64,000 nucleotides of DNA from Spirodela intermedia (GCA_902729315.2 LR746271.1:1513501-1577500), one strand, 5' to 3'. Counted from the first letter of the stretch, positions 13,001-26,794 are shown. The notes: generated by a model from the letters alone, not told the origin. Numbers and translations: made by a program.

Positions 13001-16000
13001 CTAAGTAGACGTTCTTTTCCACAAAATTGTCAATTTTGTTCAACGACGCTTCAGTTTGTTAGGAGTTTTTTTTTTTCTGATTAGTTATTTTCTTACTTGG
13101 AATAGCCTTTATTGATTTTTATTTCTTTTTTACTTTTTCTAGTATTCTGAAAAGCACTTCCTTTATTTGGCCTCTAGTACTATGACAGATATTTGATAGT
13201 TTTAAATCTCACCATACTTTTTTTACCACATAATAATGCTTATGGTTCAAAACTGAGAATATGTTATCTGGCTTCAGCCTGTTCATTTAGTGTACACTTT
13301 TTTCAAAATCAATGTTGAGGACCCTGTAATAAGTATAACTAATCCATATTACGTTTCTCATTCTGATTTCAGCCATTGATGCTCATTGTTCCGGATGTAG
13401 AAGACCTCTATACTCCTCTTCATTCTGAAATCATTGTTCAGCTTCCTGAGGTTGGGTATTTTGCAATATTGTTTCGCTTCTACGTAATATTGATGAACTT
13501 ATGTTGCCATATTCAACTTTATTTACAAAATAAGTAACTAATATGTTTTTTTGAGAATGTAGTGCCGTCAGCGTTTGGAACAATTACTAGAGAACATTCC
13601 AACCGTTTTTGAGAAGAACAGAATAGCTGAATCTGCTTTTGGTGCCGCAATCAAGGTTATTCTTCGATCAAAAGTTTTCTAATAAAAACTTATTGGGAAT
13701 TGACCACTTAGAAAGGCTAGCTTTATTATTTATTTTTGAGATTTGAACGCAGCAGGGGCACGCCTGGAGAATTTCTATTGATAACGAAAATGCCTGAAAG
13801 ATGAGCCTTGATATCGAAAGACTTCTTTCTAATTTCCTTTTTCTGGGGACCTTTTCTTTGACTTATATTTCAGGCTTCTTTTCTTGCATTGAAGCCCACT
13901 GGTGGGAAGTTGCTTGTATTTCAGTCAGGTGAACACCATTGTTTCTTTTTCCCTTTTCCTCTACTTAGAACGTCGTACAGCTAAAGTATATAATTCCATT
14001 TATAAGTTTTTTACAGTTGGCAAATCATAGCCAATTCAGTAATTAAAAAAATTTACTTGCGATACAGTTTTTTCATTATACTCCGAAAGTGTGTTGATAA
14101 TATCTTTATCGAAAAGTTTGATAATGATAAGCACAATAGGGAATATTTAAATGTAATACTGCTGGATGAAGATTTACATTGACTATGAACAAAAGTTAAC
14201 CTACTTTTACTAGACACTGATTATGAACTCGTTGTTCCTTGTTAGTTTTTTACCACGTAAAGTTGAAGATATTCTCAAATTTTTAATTAGCTTGTCTTTA
14301 GGTTTATTGATATATTGCTCTCAACTTGTCTTCTCCTACTGTAAAAGTGCCTTCAAACGAAGAGAGAAAGGCATAACACCAAGAAAACCTTATGTGTCGT
14401 GAAAGAGAAGAGAAGAGAAGACGCCCCAAAAAGCTTAGGATGAACTGTGGAGAGAATCTCTATCTACTCCTCGCATTCGTCCTAAAGATATTCGAAACTT
14501 AATAAACTAGTTGGCCCAAACAGAATGGGAGATGTAATCAGCCCAGATATAGAAATCACTACCATCTCTACCAAGTATCTTTTGCATCTGAAGATCCAGC
14601 TGTCCATGTATTACAAGAGCCCCAAAAACTAGCCTTGTGATATCCATTTTGATGTGTTAGAGAGAAGAGAAAAGCAACTGAATAGTGCACCCATCTTGCT
14701 CTACTTATCCATATGCAGCAATGCTGCGACTTTGGGATTATTATGGCAGCAGTGCAGAAGTAGCTGTTAAGCCATGGTTCAGCATAGATTCTCAAGAAGG
14801 CATTGTTAACATCGATCTACACTTTATGGACAACTTCCATCCAGCTGCGTGCCAGTTCACAAAGACCTTGTCCTTTTTATGCTAGGTGTTTTCGTGTTTG
14901 CGTGTATCATATATAATTTCAAATAGATCGTGTCTTGTCCATAATATTAGATATAGGACGTCCATGTTGTTGAGGGCTGAACCACTTAGGTGAAATGAAT
15001 TTTGATATTTGAACATGTACAACCATTCATGCAAATTTTACAATGATGTAAAGGTTTTGCAGATTCCAAGTTCTAAATTTGATTTTCCATCGTCTGTCCA
15101 TCTTGTCTTAAGATAGTTGAATCAAGCATCGGAATTTTCTTATTGCTATGTTTTTATCTTCCAGTCTTGCCATCAGTTGGAATAGGATCTCTTGCTGTTA
15201 GAGAAGCTGAAGGAAGGGCAAACGTCTCTTCAAGTAACAACGTATGTTGCATTGTTGAAAACTATTTTATTTTATTAATTCTGTCTCGCAAAAATTTTCT
15301 TTTTCGAATTCTGTCTACTTTCATTATTTATTGAACTGGGTACTCGTTTGGGTCTAGTTACTGCTCTCTTTTTTATATCATTTTCATATCAACCGTTATA
15401 ACTATGTCGAGCATCACCCTCGCCTTCCAACCGAAATCTGATTGCGCAGATCATACCCAGTGTAAGCCTGTCTTCCGACGTCCATGTGAAATCCCATGCA
15501 TAATCTCTCTCTCTCTCTCTCTCCCTCCCTCTCTCTCCCTCTCTCGCTCCTGTACATTGAGGAAAGACAAATACTGGCAAGAAGTCAGGTAAATAGAAGA
15601 GTATGAATTTTTTTTGAAAAAAAATAAGTGAAGGGTGAATCCTAGAGATAGCTCAAAAACAAGAGAATTATCAATGCAGAAATGAGGATCTTCCCAATTT
15701 CTTATAGAAACTTCTCATGTACCCATGATTGAAGTATTTTACTGATATTCTCTTCTAACGCCCAACTGAATGCAGCTTCATCATTCTCATAGTGTATATT
15801 AGAATTTTCAGGCTTCCCAGAGGTTGCTCCAACCAATAGACGATACTCTAAAAGTTATGGCACAAGAGCTTGCAGAATTTCAGGTGAGATATTTGAATTA
15901 TTATCGAAGTAGATGCTCATTTTTTGCCTCTCATTTGGCATCATTTTTTGTCCATAAAGTGGTCCATAGTTTATCTCTCTCTGACATGCTTTCAGGTTTG

Positions 16001-19000
16001 CGTGGATATTTTCGTTACGACCCAAACGTATATAGACATTGCTTCCATCTCGGTTATCCCACGGACTACAGGTGGAAAGGTAGCATTGAGATTTCTTTTC
16101 ACTATAACTTGATTAGTACACTCAAGCTCTTCCTGGGCCATATTCTGTCTTCCCTTTCTGTTCAATTTCAGCCGTGTAGTTTTTACAGGATATTATTTTA
16201 TATCCAATACATCATTTCATCCATTCCTTCTGCAACTAGGATTTCACCAGTCTGACGATCAATATTCTTCCCTTCCATATTGATCGCCAGAGAGTTTTTT
16301 AGATCAGGTAGCTGAAATTTTAGTTAAATTTAATTTATTTACGTGCCTAATTTCCAGAAATGACTCTCGGCAGGTAAAAAAATGTCACATTAACCTTAAA
16401 GAAGCAAGCGAAAACGATTTTATCTTTCACGATTTGTAATCCATATATTCTGAATATCTTTCTTTTCCATCCAGTTTTCTTTCTTTATGCAATGTCACTG
16501 ATATCACAATTTACACAAATCAAGACGTTAAACTGAGTATTCTGTCCTTTCATCCAATTTTTCTTCTTTATGCAGTATTACTGGAATCATGCTTGTTTTT
16601 GTAGGTGTATCAATACTATCCATTTTCTGCTCTTTCGGATTCTGTGAAGCTTTATAATGATCTTAGGTGGAACATCACTAGGCCTCAAGGTTTTGAGGGT
16701 GTAATGCGTGTAAGATGCAGCCAGGTAACGTGTCTCGTCTTCTTTACTTACTATTACCATTGCACATTTCATCACCCATTTTCTGGGTCTTGAAAGTCCG
16801 TGTACTCATTCACCATATTTCGTGTAGGGACTTCAAGTTCAGGAGTATTATGGAAACTTTTGTAAGCGTAATCCTGTCGATATTGATCTACCTGCGGTGC
16901 GTCCTGCATGATAAAATCTCTTTCTCAATTTGTGTTTTAGTAGTGATATTGATATCTATGAAGTTTTTTGATCGACTATCTACAATGATGCTTCCCAAAA
17001 TGTCTGTATTTTTCGAACAAAGGTGGAAATCTTTTAAATTTCTGTAATATCAGGGTACCCTTTTCCATTGTTGAGGCAATCCTCCCAGGCACTTGAGTGA
17101 CTCTAAAAACACATCATGGAAATGATAGTCTATTTTCTATACGGTTGTCAACTTTGTTTTATTTTCTTATAGAACTTTGGAAAATTGCAGATAGACTGCG
17201 ATAAATCGATTCTAGTCACTTTCAAGCACGATGGCAGGTTACAAGAGGGCACTGAGTGTTCTTTTCAGGTACATCTTTTCAAGTACTGAGTGTTCTTGAT
17301 GGATATTTTTTCCTTCTTTGTCTAATTGAATTCTTTTTATTTTGATTTGTAGTGTGCACTTCTCTACACGACTGTTTATGGCCAAAGAAGAATTCGAGTT
17401 ATCAATCTATCACTTCCCTGCACTAAACTGCTCAGCGATCTGTTTCGTTCACCTGATCTGGACACTCTATTTGCATGCTTCCTGAAGCAAGGTGCAGTCC
17501 ATTTTTATGCATTGTTATGCGCCATTTTGCCTTTTTCTTGTGCATCTTTCCATTTTCTATGAAGCATCTTACTCATTTAAACGTTGTCCTGTTCTTCCAT
17601 TTAGCTGCAAATGGAATCCCGAGCAGCTCGCTTTCTAAGGTTCGAGAGCAGATGACTAATTTTTGTATCAACATCTTATATTCTTATCGAAAGTTTTGTG
17701 CGGCTGTGCCGTCATCCGGACAGTTGATTCTCCCTGAAGCCCTCAAACTTTTGCCTTTATATACACTAGGTACGCCCTCCTTCCCTTGCATTTCTATTTA
17801 TTTTTCAACAAATGTGTCACATTAACATATGTTGAACTGCTGAGATTTGTTTCTGAATCAGTTTGCTTTGTAAAATATTGGAGCGAAATTTGTTTCTGAA
17901 TCTTCATCTGCTTTGTAAAATATGGGAGCGAAAATTCATGCTTCATCTGTTGGAGTAAAATTCTTGTCATTGAGCTCATCTTCCCTTAAATAAAGATCAA
18001 TGGGTACGAAATACAGTGAAAGATTGGCATCTCTAGGCTGGAATTGTCAAATTTCTATTGGCAGGGTAGAACTAGCGGTCAGTTTAGGAACTTGATCAAA
18101 TTTAATGGTAGTATATGTTTTTCCAATGGCATTCAAAAAAAAAAAAATGTGAAAAATGATAAATACTTAGAACATGAAATCCTTTAAAAGCTCGGATGAA
18201 TACTCTGAAAGTGGTCGTTGCGTGTGAAATCATACTCTGAGCTACCGTTGAATTGCATTTTCTCTCACTGAGAGGCAGGATTCACAAAAGGCTGCGAGAC
18301 TTGAGGTTTACTGCTAGTGTCGAGAGATGCAGATTTATTTATGAGATATATTCTCCACTTTTTTATTTTCTATTTATCTTTCCGTTCCCTGCCTCCAGCA
18401 CTCATAAAAAGCATCGGATTGCGGACTGAAGGGCGATCAGATGACCGGTCATATTGGATAAATCATGCTGCATCTCTCTCTATAGCGTTGACCATTCCCC
18501 TCGTGTATCCTAGAATGCTGGCTGTTCTTGATCTTGCATCAAAGGTATATGAAAACCTCCCTGAGAGGGTTCCAAGATAGGGAGCTATTGTCATTGCAAT
18601 TAAGCGAAAAAAATAAAATATAATCATGTTTTAATTCTTCAGGAACATGGTGGATCCATCATCCCCTCTCCGATTCCCCTCTCCAGTGCTCATATTACCG
18701 ATGATGGAATCTACCTCCTGGAAAATGGGGAAGATGCTTTGATCTACGTCGGAAATACAGTGAACCCAGATATATTACAACAAGTATTTGGATCCCACTC
18801 CATCGACCATATCCCAATGCCGGTAAAAATTTATGGGCCCCTTTTATTTCTCCCCTACCATCAGCTCCTCTGCATTTCTAGTTTATATTTACTGAGATCA
18901 AACTATCATATATATGCTGCATGTATGTACCTTTCTAATCTCCAAGATTTACTTCTGTCAATCTTGCTGGTTGGGTATGCTGGAGAATGGCAGATTTCCC

Positions 19001-19926
19001 TTTCACTAGATGATCTCTCAAGAACGGTCGTGAATCTGCCTTCCTAGGTGTCGTTACCTGATTGGCTGGTGCTTTAATTAATCATAGAAGATATGCTTTC
19101 TCCTTCATGTGTTTAAAAGTATCTCACACTTTGTAGTGGATTAGATCCTGTAGATGAATGGCACCAAAGAGCTGAAATGTTTTTAGATGAAATAAATTAT
19201 TTTCGAGTGGAAATATTTATCATGAAACTGTTCACTTGGGTTGTTCAGAAATGTTCACAACCCTGATTTAGAGTTTCTGATTTGAATGAATCAACGGGTG
19301 AAAATATAGAATGAGAAAATTAATATCGGTGTTGTGCTCCAATCTTCTGCAGTTTACACTACAGAAGTATGACAACGATCTATCTAAGAGACTGAATGAT
19401 GTTGTCGATGAGATACGACGCCAGAGAAGTTCTTATCTACGGTATCTTCTTCTCTCCGATGCTAAAACTAAAGAGTTTCTTCGAGGTCTTCATACTGCTT
19501 AAAGCAGCTGCCCTCGACTTGACTGACTTCTCATTTTTCCTTCCTCTCTACAGCATGCAGCTATGTAGAAAAGGAGATCCCTCAGGTCGGTCCTCTCTCT
19601 TTCTCTCTTTCTTTCTCTCTCTCTCTCTTCTCTCTCTATGAGAGAGAGAGGGAGATATTTTCATCGATTGAGCATTTGGTGGGTTAAACTACCTATGAAT
19701 TCCATTTTTGTTATGCTAAAGTTGACACAAAATAACAAAACTGGTTTATCTTAGCAACTTACAGCGTCATATTAGACTCCATGAACCAGATATCTCCTTA
19801 AAGACATTATAAAATGCAGGTGCACTGTTCTTCTCATACCTGATCGAAGAGAAGACCCCCGAGGGCCTTTCCTACGTGGAGTTCCTCGTCCACATTCATC
19901 AGCAAATCCAAACTAAAATGGCCTGA
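7059..19926 (+). CDS. SEC24-like COPII coat protein (CEF type)
   Basis: There are 24 exons: 7059-8012, 8136-8339, 8485-8559, 8713-8811, 9719-9830, 10206-10333, 11320-11439, 12586-12666, 13373-13450, 13563-13655, 13874-13928, 15165-15241, 15812-15883, 15996-16079, 16605-16724, 16828-16896, 17191-17268, 17353-17491, 17605-17769, 18399-18544, 18643-18822, 19353-19441, 19554-19585, 19820-19926. They encode 1118 residues. SEC24 is the cargo-selecting subunit of the COPII coat for ER-to-Golgi export. Residues 1-320 are Pro/Ser/Gln-rich and disordered. The zinc finger CSRC...CNLC is near 455-480, followed by the trunk ([12 protein letters not shown]), beta-sandwich, helical and gelsolin-like parts, ending [17 protein letters not shown]. 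The sequence follows Arabidopsis CEF (At3g44340/At4g32640) closely throughout. Every junction is in frame. The donor at 13451 (gttggg) is weak but required by the alignment. No defect was seen. Confidence 0.95.
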
Positions 19927-20106
19927 GATCCCTCACACCCAATGTTCGATCAGCATAAAAAGGATCAGATTTTCATGGGTAGATGATCAGAATCAAATGG
20001 ACAAGACATCGACGGCGGGATGAACAGCCCTGCATCTTCACTCACTTGTACATCAGAATGTAACCTATGTTTCTTCTGACTGCAATTCATTTGTGCCTAG
20101 ATGATT

Positions 20107-20144
<38 letters not shown>

Positions 20145-21066
20145 TCGAGGATGGATTCATATGGGTTGGTAGCCGAGACCACCTCCCCCCATTTTGCCGC
20201 CTCATGACATTTCTCAGGGAATCTAATCCCATCTTAATCTTCTGCTTACTGAAATCATTGCTTGGCAGGCAGGTGATGGGCTAACTGATTCACAATTCAG
20301 CAGCGCAGAGCAATTCATTACTTCTGTCCAAGAACATTGAATGGGCAAGTCCACAGCTCCTAATAAGAATTCCATGAATGTGGGGATCAAATCCAATATG
20401 CACAGAGAGCTGTTCGTGCTCTTGGACCCAGATGAAGATAGGAAAACTAACAGGCTTCTCTTTTTCTTAATGCGAATTGAAAGCAGGGTAGAACCAGTTT
20501 GATCAATTTAATCAATCCCATCTGAAAAACCCGACTCAGCTGCCTGTTGGGGCAACTCAAAGCAAGATGAACCGACCAAGATATTGTTTGAAAAGTGGAT
20601 AAATATGCAAATAACGCTTTAAAAATGAATAAAACCATATGCCACTATGAGTATGATCAGCTCGCAAGACCAATCATCTACGTCAACATATATATTCTGC
20701 ATTATAAAATTATACAGAGGATTCACATACAACATTGTTTGGAAGAGGAGAGAAATATATTTTCGTTAAGCGTCAAAATTACATAAAGTTATATACAACT
20801 ATGAGCACAATCAGTTCTCAAAACATCCCATATACAAGACCAATATAATCTACAGCAAGATACTTACAGACTATATGTAACTGCACTGTAAACTCGCGTC
20901 TCCCAAAACTGTAGAACCACCTCCTTCCGGGGGGATTTCTCCTTCTGTGGGACCCGTAGTCCCCATTCTCCCACACCTGAAGATAAAAAGGCCTCTCAAC
21001 TGAACTCCATGAAATGAAGACTTACCCTTGACGCAAGGTCCTCTAGACTATCTCTTTCAATGTGAT
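19927..21066. other. Intergenic between convergent SEC24 and DUF2301 genes
   Basis: This stretch holds the 3' UTRs of the two convergent genes, SEC24 from the left and the DUF2301 gene from the right, plus a (TAA)n microsatellite. No coding sequence is supported. Confidence 0.6.
20108..20143. repeat. (TAA)n microsatellite
   Basis: About a dozen uninterrupted TAA units lie some 180 bases past the SEC24 stop, probably in its 3' UTR. Confidence 0.9.
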
Positions 21067-24000
21067 CTACTTTTCTTCAGGCTGTTCGAGTCTCTGGAGG
21101 AGGGCCTTCTTTTCCTCCTCTGGTAATGCATTGAACATGAATACAGATTTGTCGCCAATGTCATCCTGAAGTGAAAGCAATGCCAACATAAAGAACGATT
21201 TAAGACTTAGGCGGGCTGGCCTGGCCAACAGTCTTCCACGTTCACAGAAAGAAAGAAAATATCTTAGCCAAGAAAATGGGAAACTATTTTAAAGTATTTT
21301 TTTTACTAAGGAGCAGTTTCAGCCGATCTAATTTTTCACTTTTCTAGAAAAAATTGAAGGAAATTGAGGCGCATAATTTTCTCAATCCCAAATTTAAGAA
21401 AAAAAGCACTTATTTGAGCGACATTCCTGCACATGATGGAGCATGTCGTCATCATCGTCAGCTTTTTCAAGCGCCCACGTGGAGATACCACAACACATTA
21501 ATTAAGGTAAAATTTTGGACTAGGGCAGTAAATCATTTTGGGAAGTACCTTAATCGGCTGAGTAAACTTTCTTGCTGCAAAAACCACAAAGAGGGCCATC
21601 CACACACCCATGAGACCGAGCTTCACTTCCCCGTCCATCAAGTTCGTCTGCACAGTGAATAAATTATTGGGAAAATACAGCGAGATGAATGTTAAGGTAG
21701 TAAGAAAAGATACTAACGGTTCATTCACCACTATCAGCAGTGATAATAATTTATTAGCATTGAAACTATTCAGATCAGGGGTACCAATTATACTAGCACG
21801 ATTCTTCCAGGAGAATATGATACTAATAGCTCCAAGACGCATACCAGGTGGCCAAGGAGGAGTGTAGGAATGACAAACGTCAAGAGACCAGCTTCCAACT
21901 TTCCATAGCAAAGACCTACAGCAAGTGCATGAGCATTAGGAGGGATTAGGACTGAGAGAAATGAATCCCTTGCAGAAGAATACAACTTTTTAAAGAGTGA
22001 TTTATGACAGCAAAGCCGTTCTGTAATTTAGGGCAGAAAGCTTAAGTCCATAAGTCAGACTGGGCATGGTCCCTTACACCCTTTTATTAGACCACACGTT
22101 GGAACAGATCCAAACAAATTCAGTAAAACATTCAGCTTTGGGTACAAGGTACAAGCTGAATTCCCTAATCTACAATGCACAAAAAAGGCCATATCTAAGC
22201 ACCTTAGAAGTATCCAATCCTAAAACAGAATAAGCTTGCATGATAGAAGGAGAGAATTCCCAAGAGCCATTTAAACCCACAATATTCCGTGGACAGTATC
22301 CGTCTAGAAAATTATAAAAGACGCATGTTGAGCTTCCTTCACCGTTCCAAAGCATGATAAACAATGTTTAGGTCAAATTTTCAGCCTTTCTTCCTGATTA
22401 TGATAATAGTTTGGACCAGCATGGCAACAATGACGGATGCAACCATGTTCTCTTTTTCAGAATTATTTTGCTGAACAGAATAATCAGTTTGAAAGCAAGA
22501 TAAAACTGAAAAGGAACATACAAGAACCAAGAAAAGTAAATTCAGTTTTTTTTCCACCCAGAAAAATGGAGGGAATATAATACTAACATACAGAGCACCA
22601 TCACGGGAAAAGAACTGAGAGCCAATGAAGAAAAAAAAAGATTCCTTAAATTCTAATACAAGCATTCTGCATTAAAGCGGTCGAGGAAAGCATGTAGAGA
22701 GGTTCTTGGGGGAACATAGTCACTTGTCAGCATACCTTCTTTGAAAACGAGCCCAGTCAGTGATGCAAAAAGGGGGCCAACGAGCCATACAGCCCCTGGG
22801 TTGTTAACCACATACTCAATCAAGCTTTCACTCTCAGGCTGAGCAAGAGAAAGGTACGTCCCAAGGGATCCAAGAACACCTACGGCCCACAACAACTGAA
22901 GGAAGCGTTTAATGGGGGTCACGTATATGTGAATTAGAAACAATGAAAGGCCTAGCCCCCCAGCTCCAGTAGCATATAGCAAGTCCACATTGCTACGGAT
23001 GACATCCTTCAAGAAAGACACCTCTGGTAGATAAGCAGAGGAAGCAGCTACCACAAACGATGCAGCCGCAGTTACCAGACCCGTCCTGTAGAGGATCACC
23101 TGCAAGAAGCGTATCAGAGGCTGGATTAACACAAGGGCCAAGAGAGTAAATTAACCGCGTCCAATAACATCAATTAGTGCTCCTAATGTAGCTGAGTGAG
23201 ATATTAAGTTAAAGAACAGTTACACTCTAGTCTACTGATGAAACAAACATGTCTTGCTTGGCATGAGAGAGAGAGGCAGTGAGCAATGTGAAACTTGACG
23301 AGCCAGGAACCAACAGGGAGGAGCCGATATGAAATCTCAAACAGCAACCATGTTGGAAACCTAAGCTATCGTCTGTCGGATATTTTCGAAACCAGCAGCA
23401 ATTTCTGTCCCATTGCATGAGGATCAAGGATTCCAAGCGGAAGATGACACAGATTTCAATCCCATTGCATGAGGATCACGGTGATTGCAACGTTGATTGT
23501 TTTTTTTTTTTTTTTGATGCTCTAACACTTATTTACGGTAACTTTGTTCCAGAAAAATTAAAACGGTCAGATTCCATGGAGTCCCGACTGTGTTGAGAAA
23601 TCCTAAAATGGGGCAAGGAGTGATCGCGGATGATGAAGTTTTGATCATGACGAGTAAACTTCGGGAATCCATGCCAAAGAGAGGTCTGTCTGTCTATCAA
23701 TGCACACAATTATTCATGAAGTATTTTAGAGCGTCTGCGTACTTTTTTGAGATGAGTAAGATATATTCAAAGCCGGAATTAATTTCAACGCCCGTAGGCA
23801 AAGCATTTTCGACGACAAGATAATCGTAAAATATTACTTCAAGCTCCTATGTAGAACGATCAAACGTTCGCCATTATTCGAGGCTGTTCACGGGAACGAA
23901 AGCGACCACGTCCATTTCAAGTTGATATGAAGAAACAAGATGATTCCAGATAGAAGAAACATTAAATAGAGAAACCACAGCGCGACTAACATCACAAGTG

Positions 24001-24363
24001 GCAGCAGCAGACAATTACCTCAAGAACGTCCGACGAATCCACCGTCCACGGCCCGTAAACCCCCTGATAAACCGTCGGATCGAAGGTGTCCGATGAATCC
24101 CCTCCCACGGCTCTGCACTTGAGAGACCCCGTCCGGCGTGGAGCCTCATAACTCGAAGGCGAAGCGGGAGAGAACACAGAAGCAGACGAAGACGTGGAGT
24201 AACGCCCAGAGAAGGCTCTGTTGAGTGAGTAAGAGAAGCCAGAAGGGGAGAACGAGGGAGCAGACGCGGGGATTCTCACAGCAGAAGGTACAGCACCTCG
24301 GCTACTCCTGTGTCGGCGATGGATTGGCGCGGGATGTGTAGAGGACAAGGCGAGAACCCCCAT
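21067..24363 (-). CDS. DUF2301 integral membrane protein, probably chloroplast
   Basis: Five exons in transcript order (24363-24019, 23099-22736, 21915-21845, 21647-21549, 21165-21067) encode 325 residues. I recognise the plant/cyanobacterial DUF2301 family; its function is unknown to me. Residues 1 to about 85 are Ser/Ala/Arg-rich and look like a plastid transit peptide. The conserved part begins at VYQGVYGPWTVDSSDVLE and has about six hydrophobic segments, including GLVTAAASFVVAASSAYL, LGLSLFLIHIYV, LWAVGVLGSLGTYLSLA, VWLVGPLFASLTGLVF, LLTFVIPTLLLGHL and LMGVWMALFVVFAA. It ends in a soluble acidic tail (ALPEEEKKALLQRLEQ). The start was placed at MGVLALSS because the longer open frame upstream is leader rich in GA repeats. 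A TATAAAA lies 91 bases before it. Splice junctions are canonical and in frame. Transit peptide and location are inferred from composition. Confidence 0.88.
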
Positions 24364-24453
24364 CTCAGCCTGCCCTCTCTCTGTCTTCTGTATCTCTCTC
24401 TCTCTCTCTCTCTCGTGCCCGTTAATTATCCATTCGCTCTCATCCACAGAAGA

Positions 24454-24460
24454 TTTTATA
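24454..24460 (-). promoter_or_regulatory. TATA box of the DUF2301 gene
   Basis: On the minus strand a perfect TATAAAA lies 91 bases before the proposed ATG, followed by a CT-rich leader, as expected for a plant core promoter. Confidence 0.6.
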
Positions 24461-25805
24461 AGCCCCCCCCCCCGGTCCGGTTCGGTCCATGTTCGGTCCG
24501 ATCCGGTCCAGGTCCGGCCGAGAACTCCCATTGGCCTCAGTTCAGCCCCCAGTACATTTTTACATTCTTAATGGATATATTCACTCGTCTGATAAAACAA
24601 GGTGGTGGCCCAATATGGTCCTCAAACTTCTCAAGCCCACTCTTGGTCCATAAAGCCCGACCCAATAGGCGTGGGTCTGAGGCCATTATTCTTTCAGTGA
24701 GAGAGAGAGAGAGTCCTGTAATGTATGGTCGGTCATATGGCAGCCACGTGACAATAACGACAAAAGCCACTACGGGTTCCGGGCTTAGTCAGACGCGGCC
24801 CGGAAAGAGTACTGATCCGGAAAAATATCGGGCCGGCCCGTTCAGGAGCCATACGGGATGGACTACGTGTCTACTGGCATCTACCGCACAAAGACATATT
24901 CTAAAAAAGTGTCGTGCTAGCGAAGCATAAAAATTTATTAATTTACCACTTGCCATTAACATCACAACGAACCATTTATTATTCCCTCACAGGCAGCCGC
25001 GTAGATATCATTGAATAATATAAATAATTAAATAAATGAAGGGCATCGACACGTACCCCCCTCCCTTTCCTATTTTGTCAAAGACGGCATCTTTCTGGTC
25101 CACGGCAAGAACCCTTTGGAGGGGCCCTTGACTTGTCCTCCACAAATATCAGGCGATTGACCATTTTAACCTTGACTAGACGTGTGCTCCTGAGATATGA
25201 AAACAGGTCAATAACGTAATTGGATAATGACGATATTATTATTAAAGCCTCAATTAAATGGTTTTGGCGTGTATATTGGCTCGGCATCATCAAAATGCAG
25301 TATTTGGGGTGCTTTAGGAGGGGCACCGCTGCATCCCCTGCCCACTTCTCCACCTGCGCTCTTTCTTTAAACGTTGAGCGAGAGTGAGAGAGAGAGAGAA
25401 AGAGAGAGTGGTGTAGAGAGGGGCGTCGCTTGTAGTTTAACGCGAAAAGAGGCGTGATTAGTTGCCGAAAGGAGAGAGAACCCACCCCATGGCTAAAATC
25501 TTTACACCTAGACTGGTTCGATCGAGCGAGGGCATCAGACCTACATCATCGTCATCATCTTCTTCTCTCTTTCTTTCTCCCTCTATCCCTCTCCTCGTGT
25601 CTTTCTCTCTCTATGATTTATAGAGCGAGTGTTACCCCTGCGCCATAAAGCCTTCCATCAAGCCCATCCCTCTACTCTCCACTCGTCTTTATATCTCTGT
25701 CTCTCAGAGACCGCACTCTCTCCTCTCTCTCTCTCTTCTTCACTCAGCCGGGGCTCTCTTCCCGATCTCCTGCTCCGATCGTGAGGGATCTGCCGCAGGT
25801 TTTGC

Positions 25806-25832
25806 ATGGGCGTCGAGGAGGTGACGGAGTAG
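25806..25832 (+). other. Upstream ORF in ERF leader
   Basis: ATG at 25806 opens an 8-residue frame (MGVEEVTE) that stops at 25832, in the same frame as the ERF coding sequence and 93 bases before its first usable ATG. It blocks any in-frame extension from this ATG and could dampen translation. Function is inferred. Confidence 0.4.
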
Positions 25833-25925
25833 CAGAAGGTGGATCGAAGGCATGGGAAGAGGCCTCTTTCTCCCCACCAGCCGGAAGCGAAGGAAGAGGA
25901 CCACGCCGACCCCGACTTGACGGCC

Positions 25926-26794
25926 ATGGTCTCCGCCCTAACCCAGGTCATCGGCACGACCCACGAGGGAACTCCAACTGCGCACCCTGGCATCGCCCGC
26001 CGGAACCCTAATCCACCTGCGGCGGCGCCCCCCTCCGCGCAGCCGGAGGAACAAGGTATTGGCCGTTATCAGAGTTTCATCTATCATCTCTGAAAAAGGG
26101 TGTGTCTCGTGGCTCATTCGCGGGGCAACCCCAGATCTGAAGTTAATTCCTTCTGCAAGTAGTTCGACGGTATAGTGATGGAATCGAAACTCTCGAGGAT
26201 GATTAGGAACACGCCATAGATAGAGCAGCATAATCGGCAAGAAAAAGCATAACCCATTATTCGTATCTCACACTGGATGGTGCAATCTCCCTCTCTCCCT
26301 CTTTCTTTCTTTTTCAAGGGAGTAGTGTGAGAAGGAAGCACTATAGGGGAGTGCGGCAGAGGCCATGGGGGAAATGGGCTGCGGAGATAAGGGATCCGAA
26401 GAAGGCCGCCCGCGTCTGGCTCGGCACCTTCGACACGGCCGAGGGCGCCGCCGCCGCCTACGACGAGGCCGCGCTGAGGTTCAAAGGCTCCAAAGCGAAG
26501 CTCAACTTCCCCCATCGAGTCCAAGAACAGACGACCGATCCCAGCCTCCGAGTCGCCCCCCGGGTGCCTCCACCACCTTCCTACCCGGATCTTCTCCAGT
26601 ACGCCCAGCTGCTCCGCGGTGGCGACGAGGAGCTGCAAAATGTGGCCTCCAATATCTACGCCCCCGGCTTCTTCACCGCGGGCTCACCCTCGGCATATTC
26701 CGGCGCATCTTCCCTGTCGTTCCCCGGCATCCCTCCCTTCGGAAGCGCCTCCTCAAGCGCCGACGACCCACAGCAACAAACGGAGAAGAAGTAG
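25926..26794 (+). CDS. AP2/ERF transcription factor, ERF113/ERF114 (group X) type
   Basis: Exons 25926-26055 and 26319-26794 encode 201 residues. The AP2 domain ([21 protein letters not shown] ... KLNF) starts near residue 51 and carries the [20 protein letters not shown] core; Ala and Asp at the diagnostic positions place it in the ERF subfamily, which binds GCC boxes. The N-terminal [10 protein letters not shown] and the C-terminal DLLQYAQLL stretch match Arabidopsis RAP2.6L/ERF113 and ERF114, ethylene- and stress-responsive regulators. RAP2.6L itself starts at MVSAL, which supports this start. Upstream codons in frame (RHGKRPLSPHQPEAKEED) resemble the longer N-terminus of ERF114, but their ATG position reads AGG. 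The intron acceptor is AAG and lies just before the AP2 domain, as in relatives. The protein is nuclear by family. Confidence 0.9.

Larger units (their letters stand above)
24364..25925. other. Divergent promoter region, DUF2301 / ERF
   Basis: The two flanking genes are transcribed away from each other. The left part is leader and promoter of the DUF2301 gene. The right part is a CT-rich leader for the ERF gene with an 8-codon upstream ORF at 25806-25832. A C-homopolymer (24465-24474) and several short CT/GA runs (about 24390-24415, 25385-25410, 25720-25740) are present. ORFs here are low-complexity artefacts. Confidence 0.5.

Noticed and set aside
22653-22735. Continuation MLTSDYVPPRTSLHAFLDRF after DUF2301 exon 2
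   Set aside because: This is intron read-through beyond a clear donor; the family continues with GLCYGKLEAG in the next exon.
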